In this document: positions 27,969-37,425 of the stretch, one piece after another
Layout: every line of letters begins with the position of its first letter
How positions within the stretch are numbered: position 1 is the first letter of the stretch
From: VXPW01 sp965115815
Lineage (GTDB): Bacteria; Pseudomonadota; Alphaproteobacteria; TMED109
DNA: 64,000 nucleotides
Assembly: GCA_965115815.1 (NCBI GenBank)
Contig: OZ220465.1
Span: 2,728,001-2,792,000 of the forward strand
Direction of reading: 5' to 3'
Notes under the pieces: model-generated
What the model saw: the letters and a program-made list of their open reading frames with translations, nothing else
Database searches by the model: none
What the model was told of the DNA's origin: nothing
Position numbers and translations under genes: made by a program

Positions 27969-29364
27969 GTAGTACGGAATCATTGGATTGCTGGGTATAG
28001 AGACTTCAGTTTCACCCGGGCGTCTGCCGTCGTGAACCGCCAGTCGACGGTGCCGCCGGCCGCGTTGCGGCGCTTGACCCACGCCGCGGTCTCCCGCAGC
28101 AGGGTGGCACGGTCGGGAATGCGTCGTCGAAGGCACTGTCGCGACAACGCGCCGATTTCGATCTCGGCCATGGTGAGCCAGCTTCCGTGCTTCGGCGTGT
28201 ACCGAAACTCGAACCGCTTTCGCACCCGCATGGCCTCCCGGGGTGCAAAGGCCTCATACAACGATGCGGGGCTGTGCGTGTTCAGGTTGTCCATGACCAG
28301 TACAATCTTCTTGCCGGGGAAATGATCGTCCGCGAGTTCCCGGATGAACTGCGCCCAGTCCCGCGCCGTACGGCGGTCGGTGACCTTCACCGTACGCCAG
28401 TTTTCATTGGGCGCGAACGCCAGGAAGAGATTGGCCGTGCCGTTTCGCTCGTATTCGTAGTCGACGATTTCCGGCTGCCCGGGCCGCACGGGGCGGGGAA
28501 GGCGGGTTTCCTTGGTCTGCTGCCGACGGGTCTCATCCATGCAGACCCAAACCTCGTCTTCGGCAACATCCCGCTGGTACGTGTCCAGCACCTCCTCCAT
28601 CGCCGCCACGAACGGCGCATTGCGGCTCGGGGGAATGCACCAGTACTGCTTCAACCAAGGCTTGATCTCCTTTTTTTCCGAGTCCTCCGCACTGTTTCTT
28701 TCGAGATGCTCTCGACGATCTCCATCTCCATCAGACGACTGGCCAGCAGCTTCAGTGTCCAGCGGACACAACCCTCGGGCGGGGAAGAACCGGCCAGAGC
28801 CACCAACTTCGCCTCCTTCGCCCCGTCCAAGAGTTTCGGTCGACGGTTCTCCTGCTCCCGGCGGCGGAGGGCCGCCTCCAAACCCTCCAAAACACAACGC
28901 TTGCGCAGGCGTTCGACCGTCGAAGCGCCGATACCCAGGCCGCGCGCGATGTCGACATCCCGGAGTTTGCCGCCGTCGTGCCCCTCGTCTGCCATCAGCA
29001 GAATCTGCGCCCGACGACGACGCCAGGCGGCTCCGGTACCGTCGACGATCGCTTGGAGTTCCCGGCGCTCCGACGCCGAAAGGCGCACTCGATCGAGCTT
29101 CCTGCCCTGAGGATTGGCCATGATCCACTCCGATCCCCGCACCGAACCCCTGCAGGCAGGCTCGGTTCCCGGAAACCGGATCCGTCCGATCCCCAAGAGA
29201 GTGTGAGCGCCTGCACGTTCGGCATCGGGTCGGTGGGGATGAACCAGAGAGCGCCGTACCGATCGGGCGCCTACGCGTGCCGACACGCACCGACACGGGG
29301 CCGACCCGAACCGACACGGAAATCTTGCCAGAATACTATCGTCAGTTCAACGGTTCCGTACTAC
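27969..29364 (-). mobile_element. IS630-family element, copy 1
   Basis: 1396 bp between TA dinucleotides (27967-27968, 29365-29366), the target duplication of IS630/mariner elements. Ends GTAGTACGGAATCATTGG and the complement of GTAGTACGGAACCGTTG. Upstream of the transposase there is a short array of CCGACACGG-type repeats. It inserted in the right end of ISAs1 copy C and borders the 5' piece of the CoA-transferase gene. Confidence 0.9.
27980..29121 (-). CDS. IS630 transposase (two frames, programmed frameshift)
   Basis: The first frame starts MANPQGRKLDRVRLSASERR (ATG 29121) and holds the helix-turn-helix (LRDVDIARGLGIGASTVERL); it ends at 28651. The DDE domain is in a second frame down to 27980: VWVCMDETRRQQTKETR (Asp), KKIVLVMDNLNTHSPASLYE (Asp) and TPKHGSWLTMAEIEIGALSR (Glu). 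The frames overlap at a run of seven A (GGAAAAAAAGG, near 28672), a classical slippage site. Both frames are otherwise open, so the copy looks active. Confidence 0.88.
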
Positions 29365-29654
29365 TAGTTCTCGACCAGCACGTCGGCCTGCGACACCAGC
29401 TTCTCCAGCAATGCCCGGCCTTGCGAATCCTGCAGGTTGAGCGTGATGGCCCGCTTGTTGCGCTGCAGGTTCTGGAAATCGGATCCGTCCCGCCCGCCGC
29501 CGAGCCCGATCGACGAATCGACGGCCTGCGGCGGTTCGATCTTGATCACGTCGGCGCCCCAGTCCGCCAGCTGGCGAACCGCAGCGGGTCCCGCCCGGAC
29601 ACGCGCCAGGCCCAGCACCGTGAACCGCGCCAAGTGGCCGTCTCTTCCAAGCAT
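29365..29654 (-). pseudogene. CaiB/BaiF-type CoA-transferase, 5' fragment
   Basis: Starts MLGRDGHLARFTVLGLARVR at 29654 and shows the family N-terminus: AVRQLADWGADVIKIEPP, SDFQNLQRNKRAITLNLQDS, LVSQADVLVEN. The last codon is followed by a TAG created by the IS630 insertion (TA plus the first G of the element). The rest of the gene is at 25285-25830; 50 or more residues between the two pieces are gone. The full enzyme would move CoA between carboxylic acids. Confidence 0.85.
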
Positions 29655-29966
29655 GGCACGTTCCCGTCCCGATCTCGGCCGGTCCGTCGGCACCTTGCCC
29701 GCTCGCGGCCGCGGCCGGAACGCCGGCCTCCGGGCCGGCGGAGCCGCACGGGAGGACCGCCGAAGCGACGGTCCGCGCGGCGGAGGGGGTTCGTCCCGCC
29801 TGCGGTCCGGGTCCGAAGATTGCAACCGGGCATCGGCAACGGTACATTCCCGGCTGCCCGTCGTCCGGTCGACGGAGCCGGGCCGGCCGAGGCCGACCGC
29901 TCCGGCCGGACCGGCCGCCCGGAAGCCCGTCCGGACGATGGCTTGGAACCCCCGGCTTGGAACCAG
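29655..29966. other. intergenic region, no gene recognised
   Basis: 312 bases between the divergent CoA-transferase fragment and mlaC. GC-rich on both strands with no motif-bearing reading frame; it probably held both promoters. I could not assign promoter boxes. Confidence 0.4.
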
Positions 29967-30584
29967 ATGCACTCGGCCCGTCTTTCCATCGGTCTCGCCG
30001 TCGCCGGCGGCCTCGTCGTGGCCGCGGCCGCGGCGTCAGCGGACGCCCCGGCCGACCACCCGGCCGCCCGGTCCCTGTCACGCCTCGCGGAAGAGGTTTC
30101 GGCCCTGACGGCGCTTCCCGAGACCCACCGGGAGCAGCGCTCCCGAGCCATCCGGCGAATCCTGCAGGAGTACTTCAACCTTCCCCTGATCGGCCGAGCG
30201 GTCCTCGGGCACCGCTGGAGGTCGATCACGGAGCCCCAGAAGGAGGCCTACCAGCAGGCCTTCGAGGTCCACACGGTCCAACTCGTGAACGCACAGCTCG
30301 ACCGTATCGCCGACGGCTCGCTCACGATTCTCCGCACGGTTCCCAGAAACGAGCGCGAGACGTTCGTGTACACGCACTTCCGGCGTGAGGGCGACTCGCC
30401 TCTGGAAGTGCAGTGGCGGTTCCGCAACCACCGGACAGACGGCGAACCGCGCATCGTGGATGTGGCCGTCGAGGGGGTCAGCCTGTTTGCCACGAAACGG
30501 CAGGACTTCGCAGCCATCGTGGAGACGGCGGGCGTGGACGGACTGATTGCGGCGCTGCGAACCATGAACGAGACCGCGCGCTGA
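29967..30584 (+). CDS. mlaC: periplasmic phospholipid carrier MlaC
   Basis: A 205-residue protein with a signal peptide (MHSARLSIGLAVAGGLVVAA, cleavage after ASADA). The MlaC/Ttg2D fold motifs follow: IRRILQEYFNLPLIGRAVLG, WRSITEPQKEAYQQAFEVHT, VQWRFRNHRTDGEPRIVDVA, VEGVSLFATKRQDFAAIV. MlaC ferries phospholipids between the outer-membrane MlaA complex and the inner-membrane Mla ABC transporter; mlaA is about 9 kb away here, and no mlaB, mlaD, mlaE or mlaF is in the window. The stop overlaps the likely start of the next gene. The ATG at 29967 is chosen because it places the signal peptide at the N-terminus. Confidence 0.88.
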   Translation: MHSARLSIGLAVAGGLVVAAAAASADAPADHPAARSLSRLAEEVSALTALPETHREQRSRAIRRILQEYFNLPLIGRAVLGHRWRSITEPQKEAYQQAFEVHTVQLVNAQLDRIADGSLTILRTVPRNERETFVYTHFRREGDSPLEVQWRFRNHRTDGEPRIVDVAVEGVSLFATKRQDFAAIVETAGVDGLIAALRTMNETAR

Positions 30585-32119
30585 CCCCGCCGGCGAAGGG
30601 CGGGGCGGCAGGCGGGAGACAGCCTGAACGGGGGCGATTCGCCCGGCCGGGGTTCCTGCTGGGAATCCTCGCTCTCCTCCTGCCCTTGGTGGTGGAACCG
30701 CCGGACGGGCTGGCGGTTCCCGCTTGGCGCCTCGTGGGCGTCGCGCTGCTGATGGCCTGCTGGTGGATTTCCGAAGCGATCCCGATCCCGGCCACGGCCC
30801 TCGCTCCCCTCGCCCTGTTTCCGGTGCTGGACATCGCTCCGATCCGTGCGGCCGGCGAGCCGTACGGCCACCGCGTGGTCTTCCTGCTGATGGGCGGATT
30901 CATGATCGCGCTGGCCATGGAACGTTGGGGCCTGCACCGCCGGATCGCGCTCAACGTGGTCGCGCGGGTCGGGGGCGGGCCGCGACGCATGGTTGCCGGT
31001 TTCATGCTGCCGGCAGCCTTCCTCAGCATGTGGATCAGCAATACGGCCGCCACCACGATGATGGTGCCGATCGGGCTGTCCGTGCTCGCCTTTTTTCGGC
31101 ACGATCCGGAAATCGGCGAGCAGGGCAAGGCGGCGTTCGCCTGCGCACTCATGCTCGGAATCGCCTTTGCCGCCAATGTGGGCGGTATGGCCACCCTGAT
31201 CGGCACCCCGCCCAATGCGGTCCTGGCCGGAGTCATGCAGGACACGTTCGGATACCAGATCGGCTTCGTGGAGTGGCTGACGGTCGGTCTGCCGATGACC
31301 CTCGTGTTCCTGCCGCTGATCTGGGTCGTCCTGACCCGGGTCTGCTTCGCCGTGCCCGCCGCCGGGGCGTCTCGTCACCAAGCGCGCATCGCGGCGGATA
31401 GCCGTGCCTTGGGGCCCCTCTCGAGGGGCGAGCTCACTGTCCTCCTGGTCCTGCTCGCCACTGCCTCCCTCTGGCTGGCGCGCCGCTCGATCAACGAGCT
31501 TTCTCCCGAGTTCGCGATCAACGACACCAGCATCGCGATGTGCGGCGCGCTCGCGCTGTTCCTCCTGCCGGTCGGACGCGATGCGGACGGGCAGCGGGCG
31601 TTCGCGCTCGACTGGGCGACCGCGATGCGCCTGCCCTGGGGGGTCATTCTGCTCCTGGGGGGCGGCTTTTCGCTTGCGGCCGCCATCAAGTCGACCGGTC
31701 TCGCCGCCTGGATCGGAGCCGGCACCGCGGCGGTCGCGATCCTGCCGATCGTCGGGCTGCTGTTCCTCATCACGATCCTGATCGTGCTGCTGACCGAAAT
31801 CAACTCGAACACGGCCACAACCGCGACCTTCATTCCCGTCCTGGCGGCGGTAGCCACGAGCATCGGCGAAAATCCGCTGCTGCTGTGCATCCCGGCCACG
31901 TTCGCGGCGTCGGCCGCCTTCATGCTGCCGATCGCCACGGCACCCAACGCCGTGGTCTTCGCCTCGGGACACGTGCCCAGCGCGGCTATGCTCCGGGCCG
32001 GACTCGTTCTCAATCCGCTTGCTACACTGGTGATCGTCGCCGTGGCTTGGTTCCTGCTGGAACCCGCCCTCGGTGTCGTTCCCGGCGAGCTTCCGGACTG
32101 GGCGGCCCGTTCCGACTGA
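30581..32119 (+). CDS. DASS/SLC13 family sodium-dicarboxylate symporter
   Basis: A membrane protein with about 11-12 hydrophobic segments, from FLLGILALLLPLVV to VIVAVAWFLLEPAL. The two substrate- and sodium-binding signatures of the DASS family are clear: SNTAATTMMVPIGLSV in the first half and LTEINSNTATTATFIPVLAA in the second. It would import dicarboxylates, tricarboxylates or sulfate with sodium. The start is uncertain: no ATG precedes the first helix; a CTG at 30581 overlaps the mlaC stop (CTGA) and is my tentative choice. The frame is open upstream to 30413 but that part lies over mlaC. Confidence 0.85.
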   Translation: MTPPAKGGAAGGRQPERGRFARPGFLLGILALLLPLVVEPPDGLAVPAWRLVGVALLMACWWISEAIPIPATALAPLALFPVLDIAPIRAAGEPYGHRVVFLLMGGFMIALAMERWGLHRRIALNVVARVGGGPRRMVAGFMLPAAFLSMWISNTAATTMMVPIGLSVLAFFRHDPEIGEQGKAAFACALMLGIAFAANVGGMATLIGTPPNAVLAGVMQDTFGYQIGFVEWLTVGLPMTLVFLPLIWVVLTRVCFAVPAAGASRHQARIAADSRALGPLSRGELTVLLVLLATASLWLARRSINELSPEFAINDTSIAMCGALALFLLPVGRDADGQRAFALDWATAMRLPWGVILLLGGGFSLAAAIKSTGLAAWIGAGTAAVAILPIVGLLFLITILIVLLTEINSNTATTATFIPVLAAVATSIGENPLLLCIPATFAASAAFMLPIATAPNAVVFASGHVPSAAMLRAGLVLNPLATLVIVAVAWFLLEPALGVVPGELPDWAARSD

Positions 32120-32193
32120 CCCGGCGGATCCGGTCGCAGATCCGAGTGCGCAACCGAATGGCCGGCCCCGGCGACGGACGGCGGAGTAACCGC

Positions 32194-33345
32194 ATGCGCA
32201 TTGCCGTCTTGAAGGAATTGCGGGCGAACGAGAACCGGGTGGCCGCCACCCCCGATTCGGTGAAGCGATTTCGCACCAAGAACGCCGCGGTCGCCATCGA
32301 AGCCGGAGCCGGGGAGCCGTCGGGAATCGATGACCGGCGGTACGAAGAGGCGGGTGCCCGCCTCTTTCCGTCAGCCGCCGCCACGCTGGATGGCGCCGAA
32401 GTCGTACTCAAGGTCCGCCGCCCGATGACTGCCGACGAGGGGACCGACGAGGTGGCCCGGCTACCCGTCGGCTCCGTCGTGGTCGGGTTCCTTGATCCCC
32501 TCGGGAATCCCGAGGGGATCCGGGCCCTGGCCCGGCAACGCGTCACCGCATTCGCCGTCGAGCTCCTGCCCCGGATCAGCCGCGCACAATCGATGGACGC
32601 CCTGTCATCCCAGTCCAGCCTTGCCGGCTACAAGGCCGTTGTGGATGCTGCCGCCATGCTGCCCAAGGCCATGCCGATGATGATGACGGCCGCCGGCACC
32701 GTCGCGCCGGCGAAGGTCTTGGTGCTCGGCGCCGGCGTCGCAGGACTGCAGGCGGTTGCCACGGCCCGGCGACTGGGCGCCGTGGTCTCCGCCTTCGACG
32801 TCCGACCGACGGTGCGTGAGCAGGTGGAGAGCTTGGGAGGGCGCTTCATCGAGGTCGATGCCACCGGCGAGGAGGCGGAAACCGCTGGCGGCTACGCCCG
32901 GGCAATGAGCGACGACTACCGGCGCCGCCAGCAGGAACTCATCCACGCCGCCGCCGCCGGCAGCGACATCGTGATCACAACCGCCCTGATCCCGGGCCGC
33001 CCCGCGCCGGAACTGCTCCCCGAGGCCACGCTCGACAGCATGCAGCCGGGCTCCGTCGTGATCGATCTCGCGGTCGGGGCAGGGGGCAACTGCCGGCTGT
33101 CGCGAAGCGGAGAAACGGTCATCCGGAACGGCGTGCGCGTGATCGGCCCGCAGAACCTCCCGGGCACCCTCAGCCGCGACGCGAGCGCCCTGTATGCGCG
33201 CAACCTGTACGCGTTCCTGGAGCCTCTGATCACCGACGGCGGCGAACTGCACATCCCCTGGGACGATCCCGTCGTCGCCGCCAGCGTGGTGGCGCGCGAC
33301 GGTACCGTCGTCCACGATACCCCCGAGGATTCCGCGCATGGCTGA
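32194..33345 (+). CDS. pntAA: NAD(P) transhydrogenase subunit alpha part 1
   Basis: The NAD(H)-binding domain I of the proton-translocating transhydrogenase, 383 residues. Starts MRIAVLKELRANENRVAATP with GGCGGAG upstream. AQSMDALSSQSSLAGYKAVV and the Rossmann motif VLVLGAGVAGLQAVATARRL followed by SAFDVRPTVREQVESLGGRF are diagnostic, as is AGSDIVITTALIPGRPAPEL. It reduces NADP with NADH using the proton gradient. The split into PntAA, PntAB and PntB, seen here as three overlapping genes, is typical of alphaproteobacteria. Overlaps pntAB by eight bases. Confidence 0.95.
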   Translation: MRIAVLKELRANENRVAATPDSVKRFRTKNAAVAIEAGAGEPSGIDDRRYEEAGARLFPSAAATLDGAEVVLKVRRPMTADEGTDEVARLPVGSVVVGFLDPLGNPEGIRALARQRVTAFAVELLPRISRAQSMDALSSQSSLAGYKAVVDAAAMLPKAMPMMMTAAGTVAPAKVLVLGAGVAGLQAVATARRLGAVVSAFDVRPTVREQVESLGGRFIEVDATGEEAETAGGYARAMSDDYRRRQQELIHAAAAGSDIVITTALIPGRPAPELLPEATLDSMQPGSVVIDLAVGAGGNCRLSRSGETVIRNGVRVIGPQNLPGTLSRDASALYARNLYAFLEPLITDGGELHIPWDDPVVAASVVARDGTVVHDTPEDSAHG

Positions 33346-33664
33346 CCCCACCCTCGTCCACGTCACGATCTTCATCCTCGCGGTGTTCGTCGGCTACTAT
33401 GTCGTGTGGTCGGTGACGCCGGCACTGCATACTCCCCTGATGTCGGTGACCAACGCCATCTCGGGGATCATCGTGGTCGGAGCCCTGATCGCGCTCGGGA
33501 TTGCGCCCGGCGACGAGCCGGGCCGCGACGCTCCGCTGTCGGTCGCGCAGGGGCTCGGAGTCGCCGCCACGGCCTTGGCGGCGGTGAACATCTTCGGCGG
33601 CTTCATCGTCACGCAGCGCATGCTCGGCATGTTTCGGCGCAAGGAACGGCGAGGCCCGTCTTGA
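33338..33664 (+). CDS. pntAB: NAD(P) transhydrogenase subunit alpha part 2
   Basis: A 108-residue membrane protein with three hydrophobic helices (VTIFILAVFVGYYVVWSV; ISGIIVVGALIALGIA; GVAATALAAVNIFGGFIVTQ). TPALHTPLMSVTNAISGI and IFGGFIVTQRMLGMF are conserved in this subunit. It forms part of the proton channel together with PntB. Overlaps pntAA by eight bases and pntB by four (TTGA). Confidence 0.95.
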   Translation: MADPTLVHVTIFILAVFVGYYVVWSVTPALHTPLMSVTNAISGIIVVGALIALGIAPGDEPGRDAPLSVAQGLGVAATALAAVNIFGGFIVTQRMLGMFRRKERRGPS

Positions 33665-35049
33665 CCGCCGACCTTGCCGCCCTGCTCTATCTCGGCGCGG
33701 CCATCTGCTTCATTCTCGCCCTGAAGGGCCTGTCATCGCCCGACAGCGCCCGGCGCGGAAACGCATTCGGCATGGCCGGCATGGCCGTTGCCGTGGTCAC
33801 CACGCTCCTGCAGCCGGGCATGGGCCAAATGGGCTGGACCGCGCTGGCCGTCGGCTGCGGCGCCGCGGTCGGCGCCGCGATCGCGCTCCGGATCGAGATG
33901 CAGGCCATGCCGCAGCTGGTGGCGGCATTTCACAGCCTGGTTGGGGCGGCCGCCGTGCTCGTTGCCTGGGCCGCCCTGTTCGCGCCCGACGCGTACGGCA
34001 TCGGCACGGCCGGATCCATCGAATTGGCCAGCCGGGTCGAAATGGCGCTGGGCGTGGTCATCGGAGCAGTCACGTTTACCGGCTCGGTCGTGGCGTTTCT
34101 CAAGCTGCAGGGACTGGTCGGCGGCTCGCCGACCGTATTCCCTCTGCAGCACCCGCTCAATCTGCTGACCGGGATCGCGATCATCGCCCTGATCGCGCTG
34201 TTCGTCCGGGACGAGAGCATGGTGTGGTTCGCCGTCATGACCGGACTGGCCCTCGCCATCGGAATCCTGCTGATCATCCCGATCGGCGGCGCGGACATGC
34301 CGGTCGTGGTATCCATGCTCAACTCCTACTCGGGCTGGGCAGCGGCAGGAATCGGATTCACCCTGCAGAACACGGCACTGATCATCGTCGGTGCCCTGGT
34401 CGGCAGTTCCGGAGCCATCCTGTCCTATATTATGTGCCGGGCCATGAACCGGCCGTTCCTGTCCGTCATCCTGGGAGGGTTCGGCCAAGAGGGCGGGACG
34501 GCCGCCCCGGACCGGGGGGACCGCTCGGCGAAGGGCGGGAATGCGGACGATGCCGCGTTCATCATGGGCAATGCCGCCAGCGTGATCATCGTGCCCGGGT
34601 ACGGCATGGCCGTGGCGCAGGCCCAGCATGCCCTCCGGGAGATGGCCGACCTGCTGAAGAACCGGGGCGTCACGGTCCGCTATGCGATCCACCCCGTGGC
34701 CGGACGCATGCCGGGGCACATGAACGTGCTGCTGGCGGAAGCTGCGGTTCCGTACGAGGACGTGTCCGAGCTAGAGGAGATCAACAGCGACTTTGCCGCG
34801 ACCGACGTGGCCTTCGTCATCGGCGCCAACGACATCACGAATCCGGCCGCACGGACGGACCCCGGCAGCCCGATCGCGGGCATGCCGATCCTCGATGTCG
34901 ACCAAGCGAAGACCGTGCTGTTCGTCAAGCGGAGCCTCGCGCCCGGGTACGCTGGCATCGACAACGCTGTTTTCTATGCCGACAACACGCTCATGCTGTT
35001 CGGGGATGCGAAGAAAATGATCGAGGAGATCGTCCGGGCCCTGCGGTAG
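33661..35049 (+). CDS. pntB: NAD(P) transhydrogenase subunit beta
   Basis: 462 residues. The N-terminal half has eight or nine membrane helices; the C-terminal domain III binds NADP(H): VIIVPGYGMAVAQAQHALRE (GYGMAVAQAQ motif), HPVAGRMPGHMNVLLAEA, FVIGANDITNPAARTDP, PGYAGIDNAVFYADNTLMLF. All are standard for PntB. The start is a TTG at 33661 overlapping the pntAB stop, chosen because the first helix follows at once (LAALLYLGAAICFILALKGL). The stop codon lies in the hairpin at 35045-35063. Confidence 0.95.
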   Translation: MTADLAALLYLGAAICFILALKGLSSPDSARRGNAFGMAGMAVAVVTTLLQPGMGQMGWTALAVGCGAAVGAAIALRIEMQAMPQLVAAFHSLVGAAAVLVAWAALFAPDAYGIGTAGSIELASRVEMALGVVIGAVTFTGSVVAFLKLQGLVGGSPTVFPLQHPLNLLTGIAIIALIALFVRDESMVWFAVMTGLALAIGILLIIPIGGADMPVVVSMLNSYSGWAAAGIGFTLQNTALIIVGALVGSSGAILSYIMCRAMNRPFLSVILGGFGQEGGTAAPDRGDRSAKGGNADDAAFIMGNAASVIIVPGYGMAVAQAQHALREMADLLKNRGVTVRYAIHPVAGRMPGHMNVLLAEAAVPYEDVSELEEINSDFAATDVAFVIGANDITNPAARTDPGSPIAGMPILDVDQAKTVLFVKRSLAPGYAGIDNAVFYADNTLMLFGDAKKMIEEIVRALR

Positions 35050-35063
35050 GCGGGCCGCCTACC
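35045..35063. terminator. palindrome covering the stops of pntB and the hydrolase gene
   Basis: GGTAGGCGG and CCGCCTACC are perfect complements around a single G. The palindrome contains the TAG stops of both convergent genes (pntB at 35047-35049 and the minus-strand gene at 35059-35061). Probably a compact bidirectional terminator or transcript end; there is no T-run. Confidence 0.5.
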
Positions 35064-35850
35064 AAGCGTTCCGCAGTTCGCGCAGCGCGAGAAACACGGC
35101 CTCTTCATCGAAACCCTCGGCCGGACCGGCCTCTCCGTCCAGCAGTCGCGCGACGACTTCGGGCCGGTCGAGACGCAGGAACACGTTGATCTCGCGTTCG
35201 ACGCCCAGCGTGGTGGGTACGGCTTGGTGGGGGTTCCGGCCCCGAACGTCCTCAAGCAGCGACCGGGCCTGCGCGTTGCCCGGTTCCCGATCCAGCGTGA
35301 ATCCGAGATTGTGTTCCAGATAGTCATGACCCGGATACACGACCACGTCGTCCGGGAGCTTGGCGATGATGGTGCGAAACGTACGGTACAGTTCCCGGGG
35401 ATGCCCTCCGTGGTGGCAGTTCCCGGCCCCCGCGTTGAACAGCGTGTCGCCGGAGAACAGCGACGGCCGATCCCCGTGCGCAAGCAGGCAGACGTGGCTC
35501 ATGGTATGCCCGGGCGTGTCCAGCGCTTCCAGCTCCACGCTCCGTCCGATGCGAACGGAATCCCCGGCCCGGAGTGCCACGTCGATGCCCTCGATCGATG
35601 CTCCGGCCTCCGCGTGGGCGTACAGTCGAGCGCCGGTCGCGGCCCGCATGCGCGCATTGCCGCCGGTGTGATCGTCGTGTTCGTGCGTGTTGACGATCTT
35701 CGTGATCGTCCACCCGCGCTTCCGGGCCTCGGCCAGACAGCGGTCGGCGGCCAGCGGATCCACCGCGAGCGCCTCGCCGGTCTCCTCGCAGGCGATCAGG
35801 TAGTTGAAGTTCCGGTAGTCGTTGTCGGTGTAGATTGGCGCGACCTGCAT
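35059..35850 (-). CDS. metallo-beta-lactamase fold hydroxyacylglutathione hydrolase-like
   Basis: 263 residues from the ATG at 35850 (MQVAPIYTDNDYRNFNYLIA). The metal site VNTHEHDDHTGGNARMRAAT is the THxHxDH motif; LDTPGHTMSHVCLLAHGD, LFSGDTLFNAGAGNCHHGG and VVVYPGHDYLEHNLGFTLD supply the other ligands. The length and C-terminal helices (VEREINVFLRLDRPEVVARL) fit glyoxalase II (GloB), which hydrolyses S-lactoylglutathione, though the NCHHGG segment differs from classical GloB (GCGR), so a related thioester hydrolase is possible. Convergent with pntB; the upstream region is shared with efp. Confidence 0.8.
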   Translation of the reverse strand: MQVAPIYTDNDYRNFNYLIACEETGEALAVDPLAADRCLAEARKRGWTITKIVNTHEHDDHTGGNARMRAATGARLYAHAEAGASIEGIDVALRAGDSVRIGRSVELEALDTPGHTMSHVCLLAHGDRPSLFSGDTLFNAGAGNCHHGGHPRELYRTFRTIIAKLPDDVVVYPGHDYLEHNLGFTLDREPGNAQARSLLEDVRGRNPHQAVPTTLGVEREINVFLRLDRPEVVARLLDGEAGPAEGFDEEAVFLALRELRNAW

Positions 35851-36037
35851 GCGGGCTCCCAACGACAGATGCGGATTCCGAGACAGAGTATAGACCCTTC
35901 CGCAGGATCGGACAGTGCGGGATCCGGACGGGGGCGGGCCGAAGGCCGGCTGGAACCCGCAACCGGTCGGCGCTTGCCGGCGCCGGCGCCGGCCTATACG
36001 TTCCGCTTCCCCGGTTCCGGTCCCGTGGAGAGTTGCA

Positions 36038-36613
36038 ATGCGCGTCAAGGGCAACGAAGTCGGTCCCGGCATGGTGATCGAGCATCAGGGCAGCATCTGG
36101 CGCGTGGTTCGCAAGCAGGCCGTGCGGACCGGCAAGGGCGGCGCCTATGCCCAGATCGAGCTCCGCAACCTGGAGAACGGCAGCAAGCTGAACGAACGGT
36201 TTCGCGCTGCCGAGAACGTCGATCGGCTCTACATCGAGGGCCGTGCATTCCAATACCTGTTCGGGGACGAGCACACCGTGACCCTGATGGACACGACCAC
36301 CTACGATCAGACCGAGTTCGCGTCCGCCATGGTCGGCGATGCCCGCCCCTTCCTGCAGGACGGCATGGAGGTCACGGTCGAATATGCCGGCGACAAGCCG
36401 GTCGCCATCCGTCTTCCCGACACGGCGGTTGCCACCGTCACGGAGACGGAGGCGGTCGTGAAGGGACAGACGGCCTCCAGTTCGTTCAAGCCGGCCGAAC
36501 TGGACAACGGCGTGCGCACGATGGTCCCACCGCACGTGGAGTCCGGTACCCGCATCGTGGTCAATACGCTGGACGGGTCGTACGTGGAACGAGCCAAGTC
36601 CCAAGGATCCTGA
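36038..36613 (+). CDS. efp: translation elongation factor P
   Basis: 191 residues, the normal EF-P length, with three beta-barrel domains. EF-P enters the ribosomal E site and relieves stalling at proline runs. MRVKGNEVGPGMVIEHQGSI is followed by the loop KQAVRTGKGGAYAQIELRNL, whose Lys is the usual modification site, then NERFRAAENVDRLYIEGRAF, MDTTTYDQTEFAS and the C-terminal VVNTLDGSYVERA motif. ATG at 36038 has GGAGAG upstream. No EpmA/EpmB genes are seen nearby. It lies eight bases before suhB. Confidence 0.95.
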   Translation: MRVKGNEVGPGMVIEHQGSIWRVVRKQAVRTGKGGAYAQIELRNLENGSKLNERFRAAENVDRLYIEGRAFQYLFGDEHTVTLMDTTTYDQTEFASAMVGDARPFLQDGMEVTVEYAGDKPVAIRLPDTAVATVTETEAVVKGQTASSSFKPAELDNGVRTMVPPHVESGTRIVVNTLDGSYVERAKSQGS

Positions 36614-36621
36614 TCCCGGCC

Positions 36622-37425
36622 GTGCCCTACCCGACCGCCACCATCAACGTCATGTCGGGAGCGGCGGAAAAGGCCGCCCGGCCCCTTCGGCGGGATTTCG
36701 GAGAGATCGAGAATCTCCAAGTTTCCCTCAAGGGACCGGACAACTTCGTGACGTCTTCGGACCTCCGGACCCAGGAAATCCTGCACCGGGAATTGACCCG
36801 TGCGCGGCCGGGCTACGGATTCCTCATGGAGGAAGGGCTGGAAGAGGCCGGAGACGGCGAACACCGATGGATCGTGGACCCCATCGACGGCACGCTGAAC
36901 TTCCTGCGCGGGATTCCGCACTTCGCATTGTCGATCGCCCTCGAGCGGGCCGGCACGATTGTCGGGGCGTTTGTCTTGGATCCCATCAAGCACGAAGCCT
37001 ACTGGGCCGAGAAAGGCCGAGGCGCCTACGTCAACGACCGCCGGCTCCGCATCACGCCGCGCACCACCCTCGACGGAGCCGTCATCGCGCTGGGTCTTCC
37101 GCACCGAAGTCGGGATGCGCACGAACTGCATCTCTCGCGCCAGCGCCACGTCATGCGCCGGGTCGCAGGACTTCGCAGATTCGGGGCGGCCGCCCTTGAT
37201 CTCTGCTACGTGGCGGCGGGACGTGTGGACGGCTATTGGGAGACGGGGCTCCAGCCTTGGGACATTGCGGGGGGCATGCTGTGCGTGACCGAAGCCGGCG
37301 GCTCCGTCGTCGGACTCCGGAAGAACACCAGCCCGTTCCTCACCGGCGATCTGATTGCCGGCAACCCCGATGTCGCTCTCGCCCTGCAGGACTGCCTAGC
37401 GGAGGCCGACCGGTCCGGCTCATGA
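36622..37425 (+). CDS. suhB: inositol monophosphatase family protein SuhB
   Basis: 267 residues. The metal-binding motifs of the family are present: EEGLEE, HRWIVDPIDGTLNFLRGIPH, and GLQPWDIAGGMLCVTEAGG. VENLQVS-like sequence (EIENLQVSLKGPDNFVTSSD) is typical of SuhB. It hydrolyses inositol phosphate and, in some bacteria, also assists rRNA antitermination. The start is taken as GTG at 36622, nine bases after efp, giving the usual N-terminus TATINVMSGAAEKAARPLRR; the ATG at 36652 is an alternative. Probably co-transcribed with efp. Ends LAEADRSGS. Confidence 0.92.
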   Translation: MPYPTATINVMSGAAEKAARPLRRDFGEIENLQVSLKGPDNFVTSSDLRTQEILHRELTRARPGYGFLMEEGLEEAGDGEHRWIVDPIDGTLNFLRGIPHFALSIALERAGTIVGAFVLDPIKHEAYWAEKGRGAYVNDRRLRITPRTTLDGAVIALGLPHRSRDAHELHLSRQRHVMRRVAGLRRFGAAALDLCYVAAGRVDGYWETGLQPWDIAGGMLCVTEAGGSVVGLRKNTSPFLTGDLIAGNPDVALALQDCLAEADRSGS

